In this document: positions 9,355 to 17,974 of the stretch, one piece after another
Position numbering within the stretch: position 1 is the first letter of the stretch
Layout of the letters: every line of letters begins with the position of its first letter
Source: Candidatus Polarisedimenticolia bacterium
GTDB taxonomy: Bacteria; Acidobacteriota; Polarisedimenticolia; Gp22-AA2; AA152
NCBI GenBank assembly: GCA_036004685.1
Contig: DASYRE010000031.1
Coordinates: forward strand, 124,001 to 188,000
Reading direction: 5' to 3'
Length of the DNA: 64,000 nucleotides
Notes under the pieces: model-generated
Seen by the model: only the letters and a program-made list of their open reading frames with translations
What the model was told of the DNA's origin: nothing
Database searches by the model: none
Position numbers and translations under genes: made by a program

Positions 9355-11046
9355 ATGAGACCCGAAGGAGAGCGGCTCTTCGTCTCGCTCCTGCTGGCCC
9401 TCGGCGCGATCCTCTGCTTCTCGAATCTTTCCGGCCGCGATCTGTGGGAGCCGAACGAGCCGATCCCCGCCGAGGCGGCGCGGGAGATGTGGCAGCGCGG
9501 CGACTGGCTCCTCCCCACCGTCAACGGCGAGCTCTATCCCGACAAGCCTCCGCTGCTGTTCTGGGGCATCTGGCTCGCCTCTCTTCCCGCCGGGAGAGTC
9601 ACGGAGACCTCGGCGCGCCTTCCCTCGGCGCTGGCCGGGACCGGCCTCGTCCTGGCGCTCTACTTCCTGACGCGCCGGGCGCTCGGGCCGCGCGGCGCCT
9701 TCCTCGCGGCCGCCAGCCTCGCCGTGAGCACGTTCTTCGTGGAGCAGGCGCGTTACGTCCAGCACGACATGCTCCTTCTCTTGGGCCTCACGGGGGGGAC
9801 GCTCTGCCTGTTCCGGATCGCCGACGGCGAGTCCCCACGCGCCGGATGGATCGCCGCGGCCGCGCTCTTCCTCGGCTTCGGCGTCCTGGCCAAAGGACCG
9901 GTGGCGCTCGCGCTCCCGGCGATGATGGTCGCCGCCGACACCCTCTTCGAGCGCCGGCTTTTTCGGCGATGGGGATGGCTGCTCGCCGCCGGGCTCCTCG
10001 CGCTGATTCCGGCGGGGCTCTATTACGCGCTCCTGGTCCAGCGGCACGGCGCGGAGCTGGTGCAGTCCTTCCTGTTCCGCCACAACGTCGATCGGTTCGT
10101 GGAAGGGTTCGACCACCTTCATCCCTGGTGGTTCTTCTTCGCCCGGACGCCGACCGATCTCCTGCCCGTCTCGCTGTTTCTTCCCGCCGCGCTCTTTCTC
10201 CGGCCGGAGGAGCCGGCGCGCCGGCGGCTCGCGCGCCGGATGTGGATCTGGATTCTCGTCCCGTTGATCTTCTTTTCCTTTTCGGCGAGCAAGCGCCCGA
10301 TCTATCTCCTGCCGGCGCTTCCGGCGGCGGCGATCCTCTGCGGCGCCGTCCTGGACGCCGTGGCGCGGGATCCGCGGCGCACGACGGGCGGGAAACTGGC
10401 GCTCGCGGCGGAGGGGATCGCGCTGGCCGCCCTCGGAACGGCCGGGGCCGCGGCGCCGCTCCTGGCCGCCCGGCGCGCCCCTCATCTCCTGGCCACGGCC
10501 GGGCTCCTCGCGGCCGGCGCCGTGATCGGATCGATCCTCGGGCTCAGGTGGCTCGCCAGGGGGAAGCTCCTTTCGGCGCACGGCTTTCTGGTCGGCGCCC
10601 TGGCGGCGGTCTGGATCGTCGCGATCTGGGGGATCTATCCGGCGCTCGACGCGCTCAACTCGCCGCGCAAGTTCTCCGAGACGCTGCTGCACTTAGTCCC
10701 GCGCGATGCGCCCTTGAGGACCTACGGCCTGTACCGCTTCCGATCGGGTTATCTGTTCTACACCGGAAGGCTGATGCCGCGGCTGCCGGATCGATCGGCG
10801 CTCCAGGCTTACCTGGAAGGAGACCAGGAGGTTTTCTGCGTGCTTCCGAAGGAGGACTTCGAATCCCTGAGAGAATCCTCCGCGCGCCCCTTCGCGCTCC
10901 TGGCCGAGGGCAGCACGGGGCGCCGCAAGGACTGCCTCATCTCGAACCGCCCCGCGACGCCGAAGCCGCCCGCGGCGACGCGAGAATCTCCTGGTAAAGG
11001 CCCATCATCTCCCGGGCCTGGCGCTCGCAGCGGAAACGGGTCTTGA
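9355..11046 (+). CDS. GT39-family glycosyltransferase (ArnT-like, PMT_2 domain)
   Basis: Polytopic inner-membrane transferase that would move a sugar from a polyprenyl-phosphate donor to lipid or protein. The 563 residues begin with a membrane helix, then GRDLWEPNEP with the conserved acidic residue of the first periplasmic loop. Many helices follow, with signature segments YPDKPPLLFW and KGPVALALP. A soluble C-terminal domain of about 100 residues ends the protein. It is paralogous to the gene at 12170. Its last 110 bases overlap the convergent gene at 10937, and the overlapped tail (rich in P, S and G) is probably dispensable. Confidence 0.9.
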   Translation: MRPEGERLFVSLLLALGAILCFSNLSGRDLWEPNEPIPAEAAREMWQRGDWLLPTVNGELYPDKPPLLFWGIWLASLPAGRVTETSARLPSALAGTGLVLALYFLTRRALGPRGAFLAAASLAVSTFFVEQARYVQHDMLLLLGLTGGTLCLFRIADGESPRAGWIAAAALFLGFGVLAKGPVALALPAMMVAADTLFERRLFRRWGWLLAAGLLALIPAGLYYALLVQRHGAELVQSFLFRHNVDRFVEGFDHLHPWWFFFARTPTDLLPVSLFLPAALFLRPEEPARRRLARRMWIWILVPLIFFSFSASKRPIYLLPALPAAAILCGAVLDAVARDPRRTTGGKLALAAEGIALAALGTAGAAAPLLAARRAPHLLATAGLLAAGAVIGSILGLRWLARGKLLSAHGFLVGALAAVWIVAIWGIYPALDALNSPRKFSETLLHLVPRDAPLRTYGLYRFRSGYLFYTGRLMPRLPDRSALQAYLEGDQEVFCVLPKEDFESLRESSARPFALLAEGSTGRRKDCLISNRPATPKPPAATRESPGKGPSSPGPGARSGNGS

Positions 11047-12109
11047 TGACGGCGGACGCCGCCGTTCCGGCGCGCCGGGAGAGAGCCGGGTCCCGAATCA
11101 TCTCCCTCAGGGCGCCGGCGATCGACAGCGGCTGATCGGGATCGACGAGCCATCCCGTCTCGCCGTCGTCGATCAGCTCGGGGATCACTCCCGTGCGCGC
11201 CCCCGCGACCGGCTTCGCCAGCGCCATCGCCTCCATCACGCCGCGCGACGAGCCCTCCGATCCCACCGCCAGGACCGCCACCTGATCGACCGCGGCGACC
11301 TGATCGAGCCAGGCTATTCCGGCCTCTGCAAAATCGCGGCTGAACAGGACGCGACCCGCGAAGCTCTGCGAGCCGACCTTCTCGCGCAGCTGCCGCACCG
11401 TCGACTTGTTCCCCTGCCCGAGGAAGACGAGCCAGGCGGACGGGAACTCCTCGGCGACAATCCCGAACGCCTCGAGCATCCGGTCCTGCCGCCGGTCGGG
11501 CCCGATGTGGGAAAGATGGGCGACGAGCGAGGCCTTCGCGGGGATTCCCCAGGCCGAGCGGACCGCCGCCGCGGGCGCGGAGGTCCGAAAGCGCGAGAAA
11601 TCGAGACCTCCATGAATCGTCCGCACCCGCTCCGGGCGAATGGCGCCGCTCTGCTCGAAGAACCGCCGCGAGGCCTCCGACACCGTCACGTTCATGGCGG
11701 TGTGGCGGTTGAAGATGCGCCGCCAGACCGTCCCGGTGCGGATCCGCCGCGTCTCGTGATGCGTCCGGATCAGGGGAGCCCGGCATTCGGAGAAAGCGGC
11801 GGCGGCGAGCGCGGCGAGCCAATGGTCGTGCGACGTGTGGGCGTGGATCAGGTCGATCCGCTCCCGCGCCACGTATCGGGCCAGGCGGCCCGCGGCGCCG
11901 AGGATTCCCCACGGCGTATAGTCGCGCCCGAGCGGGGCAGCCGGGACGATTTGCGCCCCCAGCTCGCGGGCGCGCAGCTCAAGGCTCCCGCCCGGCACGC
12001 AGCAGAGGCGCGCCTCCGCGCCTTCCTTCGCGAGGAACCGGCACAGGTTGACCGCCGGCTCGGCGCAACCGGTCCAGCGGTATCGGCTGACGAGGTGAAG
12101 CACCTTCAT
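10937..12109 (-). CDS. GT4-type glycosyltransferase (GT-B fold)
   Basis: Cytoplasmic nucleotide-sugar transferase of 390 residues. The N-terminal Rossmann domain begins MKVLHLVSRYRW and contains HAHTSHDHWLA and IRTHHETRRI. The C-terminal domain holds the GT4 donor site region EGSSRGVMEAMALAKPV with its EX7E-like spacing. An ATG seven codons further upstream (12130) is possible, but MKVLHLVSR is the normal family start. The gene sits between two GT39 genes. It diverges from the one at 12170 and overlaps the end of the one at 9355. A role in surface glycan assembly is inferred. Confidence 0.9.
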   Translation of the reverse strand: MKVLHLVSRYRWTGCAEPAVNLCRFLAKEGAEARLCCVPGGSLELRARELGAQIVPAAPLGRDYTPWGILGAAGRLARYVARERIDLIHAHTSHDHWLAALAAAAFSECRAPLIRTHHETRRIRTGTVWRRIFNRHTAMNVTVSEASRRFFEQSGAIRPERVRTIHGGLDFSRFRTSAPAAAVRSAWGIPAKASLVAHLSHIGPDRRQDRMLEAFGIVAEEFPSAWLVFLGQGNKSTVRQLREKVGSQSFAGRVLFSRDFAEAGIAWLDQVAAVDQVAVLAVGSEGSSRGVMEAMALAKPVAGARTGVIPELIDDGETGWLVDPDQPLSIAGALREMIRDPALSRRAGTAASAVIKTRFRCERQAREMMGLYQEILASPRAASASRGGSR

Positions 12110-12117
12110 GCGGGCCG

Positions 12118-12146
12118 TTGACACTAGCACCGGGCGTCCCTAAGAT
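12118..12146 (+). promoter_or_regulatory. sigma-70-type promoter for the second GT39 gene
   Basis: A perfect -35 TTGACA (12118-12123), a 17-base spacer and TAAGAT (12141-12146) lie between the divergent GT4 and GT39 genes. Transcription would begin near 12153, giving a leader of about 17 bases that carries the AAAGGAG ribosome binding site before ATG 12170. Confidence 0.6.
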
Positions 12147-12169
12147 CAATCGCCCTTCGAAAGGAGCCG

Positions 12170-13834
12170 ATGCCCAGCGTTCCCGGCCGGCCGGTCGCGA
12201 CCCTGTTTTCCCCGTCCCAGGAGCGCCGGCGCCTTCTCATCCTGCTCCTCGGCTCGGCGCTGCTGTTCGGCGCCGGCATCGGAAGGCGCGCCCTGTGGAA
12301 TCCCAACGAGCCGGTCTACGGCGAAGGGGTGCGCGAGATGATCGCCCGGGGCGACTACTTTCTCCCCTACGTCAACGGAACGATCTACTCCGACAAGCCG
12401 ATTCTCTATTTCTGGGCGATGCTCGCCGCCTGCAAGCTGGGCGGGGGCCTCTCCGAGGCGGCCCTGCGGATCCCGTCGGTCGCCGGCGGAGTCCTGACCG
12501 TGCTCCTGGTCTACCTCTTCGGCCGCCGCGTCTTCGGGATCCGCGCGGGATTCCTCGCCGCCGCCTGCCTCGCGACGTCGGTGATGTTCTGGTGGCACTC
12601 CCAGTACGTGCAGATGGATCAGATGCTTTCGGCCCTGATGGCCGGCTCGCTGGTCCTGTTCTTCCTCGCCAAGGAGACGCCCGGCCCGGGCGCCTTTCAG
12701 CTGGTCCTCTCCGGCGTCCTGATGGGGCTCGCCTTTCTCACCAAGGGGCCCGTCGGCGTGGTCGTCCCGGCCGCCGCGATGGGGCTCTATCTCCTCGCCG
12801 TGAAGGACTGGCGCTGGCTCTTCCGGCGCGAGATCGCCTGGATGGCGGCGGCCTGCGCCGTCGTCGCGGCTCCCTGGTACGTGAGTCTCGCCCTCACCGG
12901 CCATCAGGCCGTGCTCGCCGATTTCTTCATCCGGCACAATCTCGATCGCGCGACCGATCCCTTCAATCACGCCCAGCCGTTCTGGTATTACCTGCCGCGC
13001 CTGTTCTCCGATCTCTTTCCCTGGTCGCTCCTGCTTCCGGCCGCTTTCGCCGCGCCGGTGCGCAACGAGCTGGAGCGGCGCGGGCGTCTCTTCGCGGCGC
13101 TGTGGTTCGCCGCGGTCTTCGGGCTCTTCTCCGCCGCCGGATCGAAGCGCGGCGTCTATCTCCTGCCGCTCTATCCCGCCGCGGCGCTGCTCACCGGGAA
13201 GCTCCTGGACGAGGTCCTTTCCGGAGGGACAACCCCGGCGTTCCGGCGGTGGGCGAAGGTCGCGCTGGCGTTTCTCGGGATCTTCCTGACGGCGGCGTTC
13301 GTGGCGGCGGCCGGTCTGGCCCTGTGGCCGGCGCCGGACGGCGTCCGCCGCGCGGAGGCGGCCGCGCTGCTGCCGATCGGGATTCTCGCCCTCGCCGGCG
13401 GCGCGACGATTCTCCTGGCGTTGCGCCGCTCGCGGCTCCTCACCCCGGTGTCGGCTTTGATCCTGTGCCTGTCCGGCATCTATCTCTACGCCGATCTCGT
13501 CGTCCTGAAGCTGGCCGACCGTTACAAGAGCCCCGTCGCTTTCTGCCGGAAGGTGGCGGCGGCCGTCGGGCCGGAGGACGAAATCCGCTCGCACGGCCTG
13601 TGGCGGTGGGACTCCTCCTACCTCTTCTACACCGGCCGGCTGATGCCTCAAATCCATTCGCGGCAGGAGACGGAGGAGTACCTGGCCCAGGGCCGGAAGG
13701 TCTACCTCGTGGTGGAAAGCAGCGACATGGACCGCTTCCTGGCGGGTCTCAAGGCCCCCGCGCAGGTCCTGGCCCGCCAGCAGATCGGGCACAAGACGAC
13801 GGCGCTGCTCGTGAACCGGCGAGAAGGAACCTGA
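12170..13834 (+). CDS. GT39-family glycosyltransferase (ArnT-like, PMT_2 domain)
   Basis: Polytopic membrane transferase of 554 residues, paralogous to the gene at 9355. Shared landmarks are RRALWNPNEPVYGEGVREM (acidic periplasmic-loop residue), YSDKPILYFWAM, FLTKGPVGVVVPA and FSAAGSKRGVYLLPLYPA. A periplasmic C-terminal region follows the last helices. An AAAGGAG ribosome binding site and a strong promoter precede the ATG. Two GT39 enzymes around a GT4 enzyme suggest a locus that decorates a lipid-linked glycan or lipid A-like acceptor; the donor and acceptor are not identifiable here. Confidence 0.92.
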   Translation: MPSVPGRPVATLFSPSQERRRLLILLLGSALLFGAGIGRRALWNPNEPVYGEGVREMIARGDYFLPYVNGTIYSDKPILYFWAMLAACKLGGGLSEAALRIPSVAGGVLTVLLVYLFGRRVFGIRAGFLAAACLATSVMFWWHSQYVQMDQMLSALMAGSLVLFFLAKETPGPGAFQLVLSGVLMGLAFLTKGPVGVVVPAAAMGLYLLAVKDWRWLFRREIAWMAAACAVVAAPWYVSLALTGHQAVLADFFIRHNLDRATDPFNHAQPFWYYLPRLFSDLFPWSLLLPAAFAAPVRNELERRGRLFAALWFAAVFGLFSAAGSKRGVYLLPLYPAAALLTGKLLDEVLSGGTTPAFRRWAKVALAFLGIFLTAAFVAAAGLALWPAPDGVRRAEAAALLPIGILALAGGATILLALRRSRLLTPVSALILCLSGIYLYADLVVLKLADRYKSPVAFCRKVAAAVGPEDEIRSHGLWRWDSSYLFYTGRLMPQIHSRQETEEYLAQGRKVYLVVESSDMDRFLAGLKAPAQVLARQQIGHKTTALLVNRREGT

Positions 13835-13838
13835 GGTC

Positions 13839-15554
13839 ATGACCATGCGGGCCCGTCTCGTCGTCCTGATCTTTCTCCTCGCCACCCCCGCCCTGGAGCT
13901 CGTCACGGCGGTCGCGGTCCTCCGGCCGGCCACCGCCTCCCCGGGCAGCTCGAGTCCGACACCGTCCCATGAGCCTTCCGCCAAGGCCGGCGCGCTGCCG
14001 CCCGCGCTGCTTCCCGGCCTCGGCTCTTATCATCATCCGATTACGACGAAGAGCCCGGAGGCCCAGCAGCAGTTCGATCAGGGGCTGACGCTGGTCTTCG
14101 GCTTCAACCATGAGGAGGCGATCCGCTCCTTCGAGAAGGCCGCGGCGCTCGATCCCGACGCCGCCATGCCCTGGTGGGGGATCGCCTACGCCCTCGGGCC
14201 GAACATCAACCTGCCGATGGCTCCCGAAAGCGGCCAGCGAGCCTTCGCCGCGGTGCAGAAAGCGCTGGCGCTCTCGACGCAAGGCGCGGAGAGCGAGCGG
14301 GCCTACATCGAGGCGCTGGCGAAGCGCTACTCCGCCGACCCGCAAGCCGATCAGAATCGGCTCAACGTCGATTACAAGAACGCCATGCGCGATCTGATGA
14401 CGCAATATCCCGACGACCTCGACGCGGCGACGCTGTACGCCGAGAGCCTGATGGACCTGCGGCCCTGGAAGCTCTGGAGCCTGGACGGGAAGCCGGCCGA
14501 GGGAACGCTGGAGATCGTCGCGGTCCTCGAGTCGGCGCTGCGGCGCGACCCGGACCATCCGGGGGCGAATCATTATTACATCCACGCCGTGGAGGCCTCT
14601 CCGAACCCGGAGCGCGGCCTGGCCAGCGCCCGGCGGCTGGAGTCGATGATCCCGGGGGCGGGGCACCTCGTCCACATGCCGGCGCACATCTATTCCCGGA
14701 CCGGCGACCATGCCGCTTCGGCGAAGGCGAACGCCGCCGCGGTCGAAGCGGACCGCCGCTACCTCAAGCTCACGGCGGCGCCGGGGATGTATCCTCTGAT
14801 GTATTACTCCCACAACCTGCACTTCCTGGCCTACGATCGGATGATGCAGGGAAGGTACGCGGACGCGAAGAAGTCCGCGGAAGAGCTGGTGGCGCACCTG
14901 GCGCCCAGCTTGAAGGCGATGCCCATGGTCGACTCCTTCCTGCCGACTCCCCTGTTCGTCGATCTGCGCTTCGGCAAATGGGATTCGATTCTGCGGACGC
15001 CGGACCCTCCCCGGGCTGCGCCGACGACCGCGGCGCTGAGGCATTTTGCCCGAGGCATCGCCTACGCGGCCACCTTCCGCCCCGAAGAGGCGCGGAAGGA
15101 GCGCGAGCGCTTCGCCGAGGCCGCGAAGAAGGTCCCTCCCGAGGCGACCTTCGGCGGGACCGGCCTCAGCAGCGCCGCGGCCGCCCTCGCGATCGCGGCG
15201 TCGATGCTCGACGCGAGGATCGCGGCGGCCGCCGGAAACCGCCGGGAGGCGATCGAGTCGTGGAGGAAGGCGGTGGCCGCCCAGGACCTGCTCGCCTACG
15301 ACGAGCCTCCGTGCTGGTACTACCCGATACGCGAGTCGCTCGGGGGCGAGCTTCTCCGGGATGGGCAGGCGGTCGAGGCCGAGAAGGTCTTCCGGGAGGA
15401 TCTCGAGCGCGATCCCCGGAATCCCCGATCTCTCTTCGGCCTGGGCGAGGCTCTGAAGGCTCAGGGGAAATCCTCGGCTGTCGAATGCGTCGCGCGCCAA
15501 CTGCGCGCCGCCTGGAAAGACGCCGACTCCTCGCTCTCGGTCGGAGGTCTCTGA
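13839..15554 (+). CDS. secreted TPR-repeat protein
   Basis: A 571-residue protein with a hydrophobic signal segment at residues 6-30. Tetratricopeptide-like helices start at YHHPITTKSPEAQQQFDQG and NHEEAIRSFEKAAALDPDAA, and C-terminal repeats include AVEAEKVFREDLERDPRNPRSLFGLGEAL. The central part has HYYIHAVEASPNPERGL and HLVHMPAHIYSRTGDH, features common in a family of uncharacterised bacterial TPR proteins. It starts four bases after the GT39 stop and is probably co-transcribed with it. TPRs bind partner proteins; no enzymatic domain was recognised. Confidence 0.85.
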   Translation: MTMRARLVVLIFLLATPALELVTAVAVLRPATASPGSSSPTPSHEPSAKAGALPPALLPGLGSYHHPITTKSPEAQQQFDQGLTLVFGFNHEEAIRSFEKAAALDPDAAMPWWGIAYALGPNINLPMAPESGQRAFAAVQKALALSTQGAESERAYIEALAKRYSADPQADQNRLNVDYKNAMRDLMTQYPDDLDAATLYAESLMDLRPWKLWSLDGKPAEGTLEIVAVLESALRRDPDHPGANHYYIHAVEASPNPERGLASARRLESMIPGAGHLVHMPAHIYSRTGDHAASAKANAAAVEADRRYLKLTAAPGMYPLMYYSHNLHFLAYDRMMQGRYADAKKSAEELVAHLAPSLKAMPMVDSFLPTPLFVDLRFGKWDSILRTPDPPRAAPTTAALRHFARGIAYAATFRPEEARKERERFAEAAKKVPPEATFGGTGLSSAAAALAIAASMLDARIAAAAGNRREAIESWRKAVAAQDLLAYDEPPCWYYPIRESLGGELLRDGQAVEAEKVFREDLERDPRNPRSLFGLGEALKAQGKSSAVECVARQLRAAWKDADSSLSVGGL

Positions 15555-15667
15555 GCGCGCGCCACCCGCGAACGCTCCCGCCGCCGCGACGAACCCGCCG
15601 AACCGGGCTTCGTCCCGGCCGCACGGTTTTGACCGAACGCGCCCGACGAGTCGTGCAGGCTGACCGC

Positions 15668-15696
15668 TTGACGAACCGCCTCCCGGCTCATAGGAT
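15668..15696 (+). promoter_or_regulatory. sigma-70-type promoter of the tetR-efflux operon
   Basis: TTGACG (15668-15673) and TAGGAT (15691-15696) with exactly 17 bases between them, ending 30 bases before the tetR start. The near-palindrome at 15697-15710 begins directly after the -10 box, so a bound repressor would block initiation. Confidence 0.55.
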
Positions 15697-15710
15697 AGTC
15701 AGCGCTCACT
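15697..15710. promoter_or_regulatory. probable TetR operator
   Basis: AGTCAGCGCTCACT is an inverted repeat around AGCGCT with only the C/C pair out of symmetry. Its position over the transcription start and just ahead of a tetR gene fits autoregulation and control of the downstream RND operon. This is inferred from symmetry and position. Confidence 0.5.
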
Positions 15711-15726
15711 TACTTCGAGGACGCGC

Positions 15727-16356
15727 GTGGCAGGTCAACGGCTGGCCGGAGCGGAGCGATCGCAGGCGATCGTCAGAGCGGCTCTTGGGCTGTTCGCCCG
15801 GGAGGGCTTCGACGGCGCCACGACCCGCAGCATCGCCCGCGCCGCCGGCGTCAGCGAAGCGCTGGTCTTCAAGCACTTCCCCGACAAGGACTCGCTTTAC
15901 CGCGCCATTCTGGAGAGCAAGATACGCGACGCCGAGCGCGCCTTGCCTCTCGACGATGCGCTGCTGGCCTTGGACGACGAAGCGTTCTTCCTGCGCGTCG
16001 CGACCGACATCATCCAGAGGGTCGACGCCGACGATGCCTTCTGCCGGCTGATGCTCCGCAGCGCCATGGAAGGCCACGATCTCGCGACGGAATTCCACAA
16101 GGCCCGCGGCGGCAAGCTCCTCGGATTGATGGAAAAGCGGATCCGCTCGCGCGTCGCCCGCTCCGGCGGCAAGGCGGAGGAAGCGGTCGATCCCGCGCTG
16201 GCGGCCCGCGTGTTCAATGGCATGATCCTCTCGGCGCTGCTGGCGCGCCGCATCTTCAAGGAGCCCGTCGTCTCCCGCGCCTCGGTCGATCGCGTCGCGC
16301 GCACCCTGGTCAGGATCTTCCTCGAAGGGATCGCCCCGGAAGGGAGGGCGTCATGA
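15727..16356 (+). CDS. TetR/AcrR-family transcriptional regulator
   Basis: A 209-residue one-component repressor. Residues 10-55 form the TetR DNA-binding domain: IVRAALGLFAREGFDGATTRSIARAAGV, then SEALVFKHFPDKDSLY. The remainder is a variable all-helical ligand-binding and dimerisation domain. The GTG start is 30 bases after the -10 box. The stop overlaps the TolC-family gene (ATGA), so regulator and pump share one transcript. The likely target is its own promoter operator at 15697, and the inducer is presumably a substrate of the pump. Confidence 0.93.
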   Translation: MAGQRLAGAERSQAIVRAALGLFAREGFDGATTRSIARAAGVSEALVFKHFPDKDSLYRAILESKIRDAERALPLDDALLALDDEAFFLRVATDIIQRVDADDAFCRLMLRSAMEGHDLATEFHKARGGKLLGLMEKRIRSRVARSGGKAEEAVDPALAARVFNGMILSALLARRIFKEPVVSRASVDRVARTLVRIFLEGIAPEGRAS

Positions 16357-17918
16357 CCTCCCGGGGGTGGACTCTGGCGGCCATCGCCACCTGGCTGGCC
16401 GTCTGCGTCACCGGCCTGGGCGCCGAGGATTCCCCTCCTCGTTCGCTGCCGCTCAAGGCGGGCGCGCCGGCGAGCCTGGACGCCGCGCGGGCCCGAGGCT
16501 ACGCGACGCTCCTGGACGTCTTCGAAGTCGCCGTCGCCCAGAACGAGCAGGTCCTCCGAGCGGGCGAGGACACCGCCCAGGCGCGCCTCTTGAGATTGCA
16601 GGCCCGCGCCGCCATCCTTCCGCACCTGAGCTTCGAGGACAACTACTACCGCCAGAACAAGGTCAACACCGTCACGACTTCCGTGGTCCCCGGCACCGTG
16701 ACGCCCCCCTCCGACAACCGCAACCAGGCGTTCATCAAGCTAGAGCAGACGATCTTCAGCGGGCTGCGGGATCGTAGTTTCCTCGCCTACTCGCGCAGTA
16801 ATATCGAGGCGTTCGAGCACTTGGAGGAAGACGCCCGGCGCCTCCTGTACGCGAGCGTGGCGCAGGCCTTCTACGCCGTCCTCCAGAAGGAGGGCGCGGT
16901 GAAAGCGCTGGAGGACTCGGTCAAGGTGGAGCGGGAGCGGGCGCGCGAGATCCAGGCCCGGCACGAGGCGGGCCTGGCCCGCAGGACGGAGGTCCTCCTG
17001 GTTCAGTCGCAGCTCGCCGAGGACGAATCGACGCTCACCCGGGCCCTTAACGATCTCGAGGTCGCGCGCGAGCAGCTCGGCTTCGTCGTGACCATCCCCG
17101 TCGATCTGCCCCTGCGGGACGACCTCATCGTGCCCGATCTCGCCGCTGCGGCTTCGGCTCGGCCTTCCACGGCGTCGCCGGAGCCTTCGGAGGCGGCGCC
17201 GCCTTCCCCCGCGCCCGCGGAGCCCTCCGGGGCTTTCCCCGGATCCTCCACGCCGGCGCTGGAAGCGATGCTCCGCGAGGCCAAGACCGCCCGCCGCGAC
17301 CTGAAGGCGCTCGAAAAGCAGGTGGACGCGGCGCGCTTCCAGATCACGCTGGCGCGCGGAGAGTACTATCCTGACGTCTCTCTGGAAGTGGATCGGTACC
17401 TTGAGCGGCAGAACTACTCCACCTTCCAGCAGGAGACCGATTGGAGCGCCCAGGTGGACTTTACGTTTCCGATTTTCGACGGAGGCCGCATCCACGCCAA
17501 CGTCCTGCAGGCGCAATCGAGGCTCCGGCAGCTCGCCCTGGATCGGGACGAGCTGGAGAGAAGGATCGCCCTGGAGGTGGAGACCGCCTGGCGGACGCTG
17601 CAATCCGACGCCGCGCAGCGCGCCACCCTGGAGGTGAGCGTCGCCTCGGCGGAGGAAAACGACCGGCTCGTCCAGGAGGAGTACCGGAACGGGCTGGCCA
17701 CGAACCTGGAAGTGATCACCGGGCACAACCAGCTCCTCGCGGCGCGCCTCGACCTCGAGCGCCAGAAATACCAGGTCAAGCTCGACTGGGTGGCCCTGAA
17801 GCTTTTCCAGGGCCTCTACCTGACGCCCGCTGAATTCGCGCCGCCAGCCCCCTCCGCGCCGGCCGCCGAGGGGAGCAAGCCGGCGATGACTCCGAACGGA
17901 GTGGGAGGAGCCCCATGA
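16353..17918 (+). CDS. TolC-family outer membrane efflux protein
   Basis: Outer-membrane channel of the second efflux system, 521 residues, with an N-terminal signal peptide (TLAAIATWLAVCVTGLGA). Two OEP repeats are visible: the first around LQARAAILPHLSFEDNYYRQN and the second around ARGEYYPDVSLEVDRY and FPIFDGGRIHANV. A low-complexity linker rich in Ala, Pro and Ser (about residues 265-305) separates them. Its start overlaps the tetR stop by four bases, and its stop is close to the adaptor start, so the three pump parts appear translationally linked. Confidence 0.92.
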   Translation: MTSRGWTLAAIATWLAVCVTGLGAEDSPPRSLPLKAGAPASLDAARARGYATLLDVFEVAVAQNEQVLRAGEDTAQARLLRLQARAAILPHLSFEDNYYRQNKVNTVTTSVVPGTVTPPSDNRNQAFIKLEQTIFSGLRDRSFLAYSRSNIEAFEHLEEDARRLLYASVAQAFYAVLQKEGAVKALEDSVKVERERAREIQARHEAGLARRTEVLLVQSQLAEDESTLTRALNDLEVAREQLGFVVTIPVDLPLRDDLIVPDLAAAASARPSTASPEPSEAAPPSPAPAEPSGAFPGSSTPALEAMLREAKTARRDLKALEKQVDAARFQITLARGEYYPDVSLEVDRYLERQNYSTFQQETDWSAQVDFTFPIFDGGRIHANVLQAQSRLRQLALDRDELERRIALEVETAWRTLQSDAAQRATLEVSVASAEENDRLVQEEYRNGLATNLEVITGHNQLLAARLDLERQKYQVKLDWVALKLFQGLYLTPAEFAPPAPSAPAAEGSKPAMTPNGVGGAP

Positions 17919-17974
17919 CGCGACAGGCGCGGGCGGCCCGGGGATCCGGCGCCCGGCAAGTCTTGGAGGAGTCC

